A stretch of 14,800 nt of DNA from an uncultured Ruminococcus sp. Its GTDB lineage: Bacteria > Bacillota_A > Clostridia > Oscillospirales > Ruminococcaceae. Below are positions 14,099 through 14,800 of this stretch, piece after piece; within the stretch, counting starts at the first letter, position 1, and each line of letters begins with the position of its first letter. The notes beneath the pieces are model-generated. The model was given only the letters and a program-made list of their open reading frames with translations, was not told the DNA's origin and did no database searches. The DNA is taken from positions 1-14,800 of the forward strand of contig CAMYYQ010000003.1 in assembly GCA_947303535.1 (NCBI GenBank). The letters run 5' to 3'. The position numbers were made by a program, and so were the translations under genes.

Positions 14099-14122
14099 GG
14101 GCGCCCAAAGGGCGCCTCTACA
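14099..14122 (-). repeat. REP-like palindromic unit 8 (inverted)
   Basis: Stem GGCGCCC (14100-14106), AAA loop, GGGCGCC (14110-14116), then CTCTACA. Its reverse-strand head is TGTAGAGG, one base off the usual TGTAGGGG. Confidence 0.65.
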
Positions 14123-14123
14123 A

Positions 14124-14151
14124 GCTAACGGCTAATGGCTAAAGGCTGATT
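14124..14151. repeat. 7-base imperfect tandem repeat tract
   Basis: GCTAACG, GCTAATG, GCTAAAG, GCTGATT: four units directly after REP-like unit 8 and ending at the last base of the gpr stop codon. The tract closes the second repeat cluster, as 13964-13991 opens it. Confidence 0.65.
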
Positions 14152-14800
14152 TAAAAAAGTCCTCTTACGTCCTCAAAGGTGAGAGTAGGCTGCAAAGCGA
14201 GGTTTATACCGAAAGCAAGGAGCTGAGAGGCTCGTTCGGTGAGGCGGTCGATATCACGGGGAGTTACCATTATATTCGGCAGCTCCCTGTTTATGCTTTT
14301 CCCCGTGAGACTTCGGACGATAGTGTGCATATCCACGACTGTGGGGACTCCCACGGCGATAACGGGAATGCCGAAAAGCTTTTCCGAAAGTTCCTTTCTC
14401 TCGTTGGAAACGCCGCTTCCGGGGGATATCCCCGTATCCGTAAGCTGTATGGTAGTACCCAGACGGCTAATGTCATTGCAGGCAAGAGCGTCCACGGCAA
14501 TTATCGCTTTTGGCTTTATTTCGGCAGCTACAGCGCGGATTATCTCGGCTGTCTCTATGCCTGTCTGACCCATGACTCCGCCAGAAAACGTGCTTACATT
14601 TCGCAGCGATGTCAGGAACATCTCCTCATCTGCATCAAGCTCTTCGCCGAGATGCCGCGTAGCAAGTACCTTTGCGGCAGTCTGCGGACCTATGGCGTCG
14701 GGAGTTATATCGTAATTGCCAAGCCCTGCAACGAGGATAACACCGTCAGGCAAGATCCGCGCCAGCTCGGCAGCAAGCTCCTGCGCCCGGAGCGGGGACT
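14151..14800 (-). CDS. gpr: Spore germination protease GPR, C-terminal part (5' end outside window)
   Basis: GPR degrades small acid-soluble spore proteins at germination. The reverse frame is open to the window edge, giving about 215 C-terminal residues. Family blocks are clear: VAGLGNYDITPDAIGP, TRHLGEE, GVMGQTGIET, AVDALA, TDTGISPGSGVSN and GVPTVVD. The Asp in AVDALA and the Asp in PTVVD correspond to the two aspartates implicated in catalysis in Bacillus megaterium GPR (MEROPS A25). The apparent start at 14753 is an internal TTG, since the frame continues with family-like sequence (AQELAAELARIL) to base 14800. The enzyme normally matures by removal of a short N-terminal propeptide, which is not visible here. 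Its presence shows that the organism is, or descends from, an endospore former. Confidence 0.95.
   Translation of the reverse strand, partial: SPLRAQELAAELARILPDGVILVAGLGNYDITPDAIGPQTAAKVLATRHLGEELDADEEMFLTSLRNVSTFSGGVMGQTGIETAEIIRAVAAEIKPKAIIAVDALACNDISRLGTTIQLTDTGISPGSGVSNERKELSEKLFGIPVIAVGVPTVVDMHTIVRSLTGKSINRELPNIMVTPRDIDRLTERASQLLAFGINLALQPTLTFEDVRGLF

Overview
The window looks like chromosomal DNA of a low-to-moderate GC, spore-forming member of the Clostridia, most likely Ruminococcus or a close relative in the Oscillospiraceae. The reasons are Bacillota-type gyrase genes, a germination protease gene (gpr), a YtaF-type membrane protein, a DUF4830 lipoprotein, strong GGAGG ribosome sites, TTG/GTG starts and sigma-A promoters. 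The genus is inferred from the protein sequences as I read them, not from a database search.

Layout. 1-5792 is a tightly packed forward cluster: the 3' end of gyrB, a YcxB-like membrane protein, gyrA, a small membrane protein and a YkuE-like metallophosphoesterase. Three of its four junctions overlap by 4-11 bases. ytaF (reverse) converges on this cluster and is divergent from a second operon (6570-7846) made of a TIM-barrel sugar isomerase-like protein and nrdR, joined by an ATGA overlap. A Tic20/DUF4870-like membrane protein follows and converges on a DUF4830 lipoprotein. Then come an RsuA-type pseudouridine synthase, a stand-alone sugar-ABC ATPase (UgpC/MsmK type) with its own promoter and terminator, and a PepV-like dipeptidase.

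12199-14150 is the unusual part. Two clusters of short GC-rich palindromes, each headed by TGTAGGGG (REP-like), are accompanied by tracts of imperfect 7-base tandem repeats. Between the clusters lie a small lipoprotein gene with 11-residue internal repeats, a dense group of DnaA boxes (two exact and about seven one-mismatch sites in 190 bp) and a DUF2461 gene. The window ends inside gpr, read in reverse.

Functionally, most of the window is housekeeping: DNA supercoiling (gyrase), control of dNTP synthesis (nrdR), rRNA modification, sugar and peptide use, and spore germination. The DnaA-box cluster, about 8.4 kb downstream of gyrA and with no dnaA in view, is the strongest candidate for something undescribed. 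It may be a replication origin element or a DnaA-titrating or regulatory site. The orientation of gyrB and gyrA suggests that the main origin lies to the left of this window.
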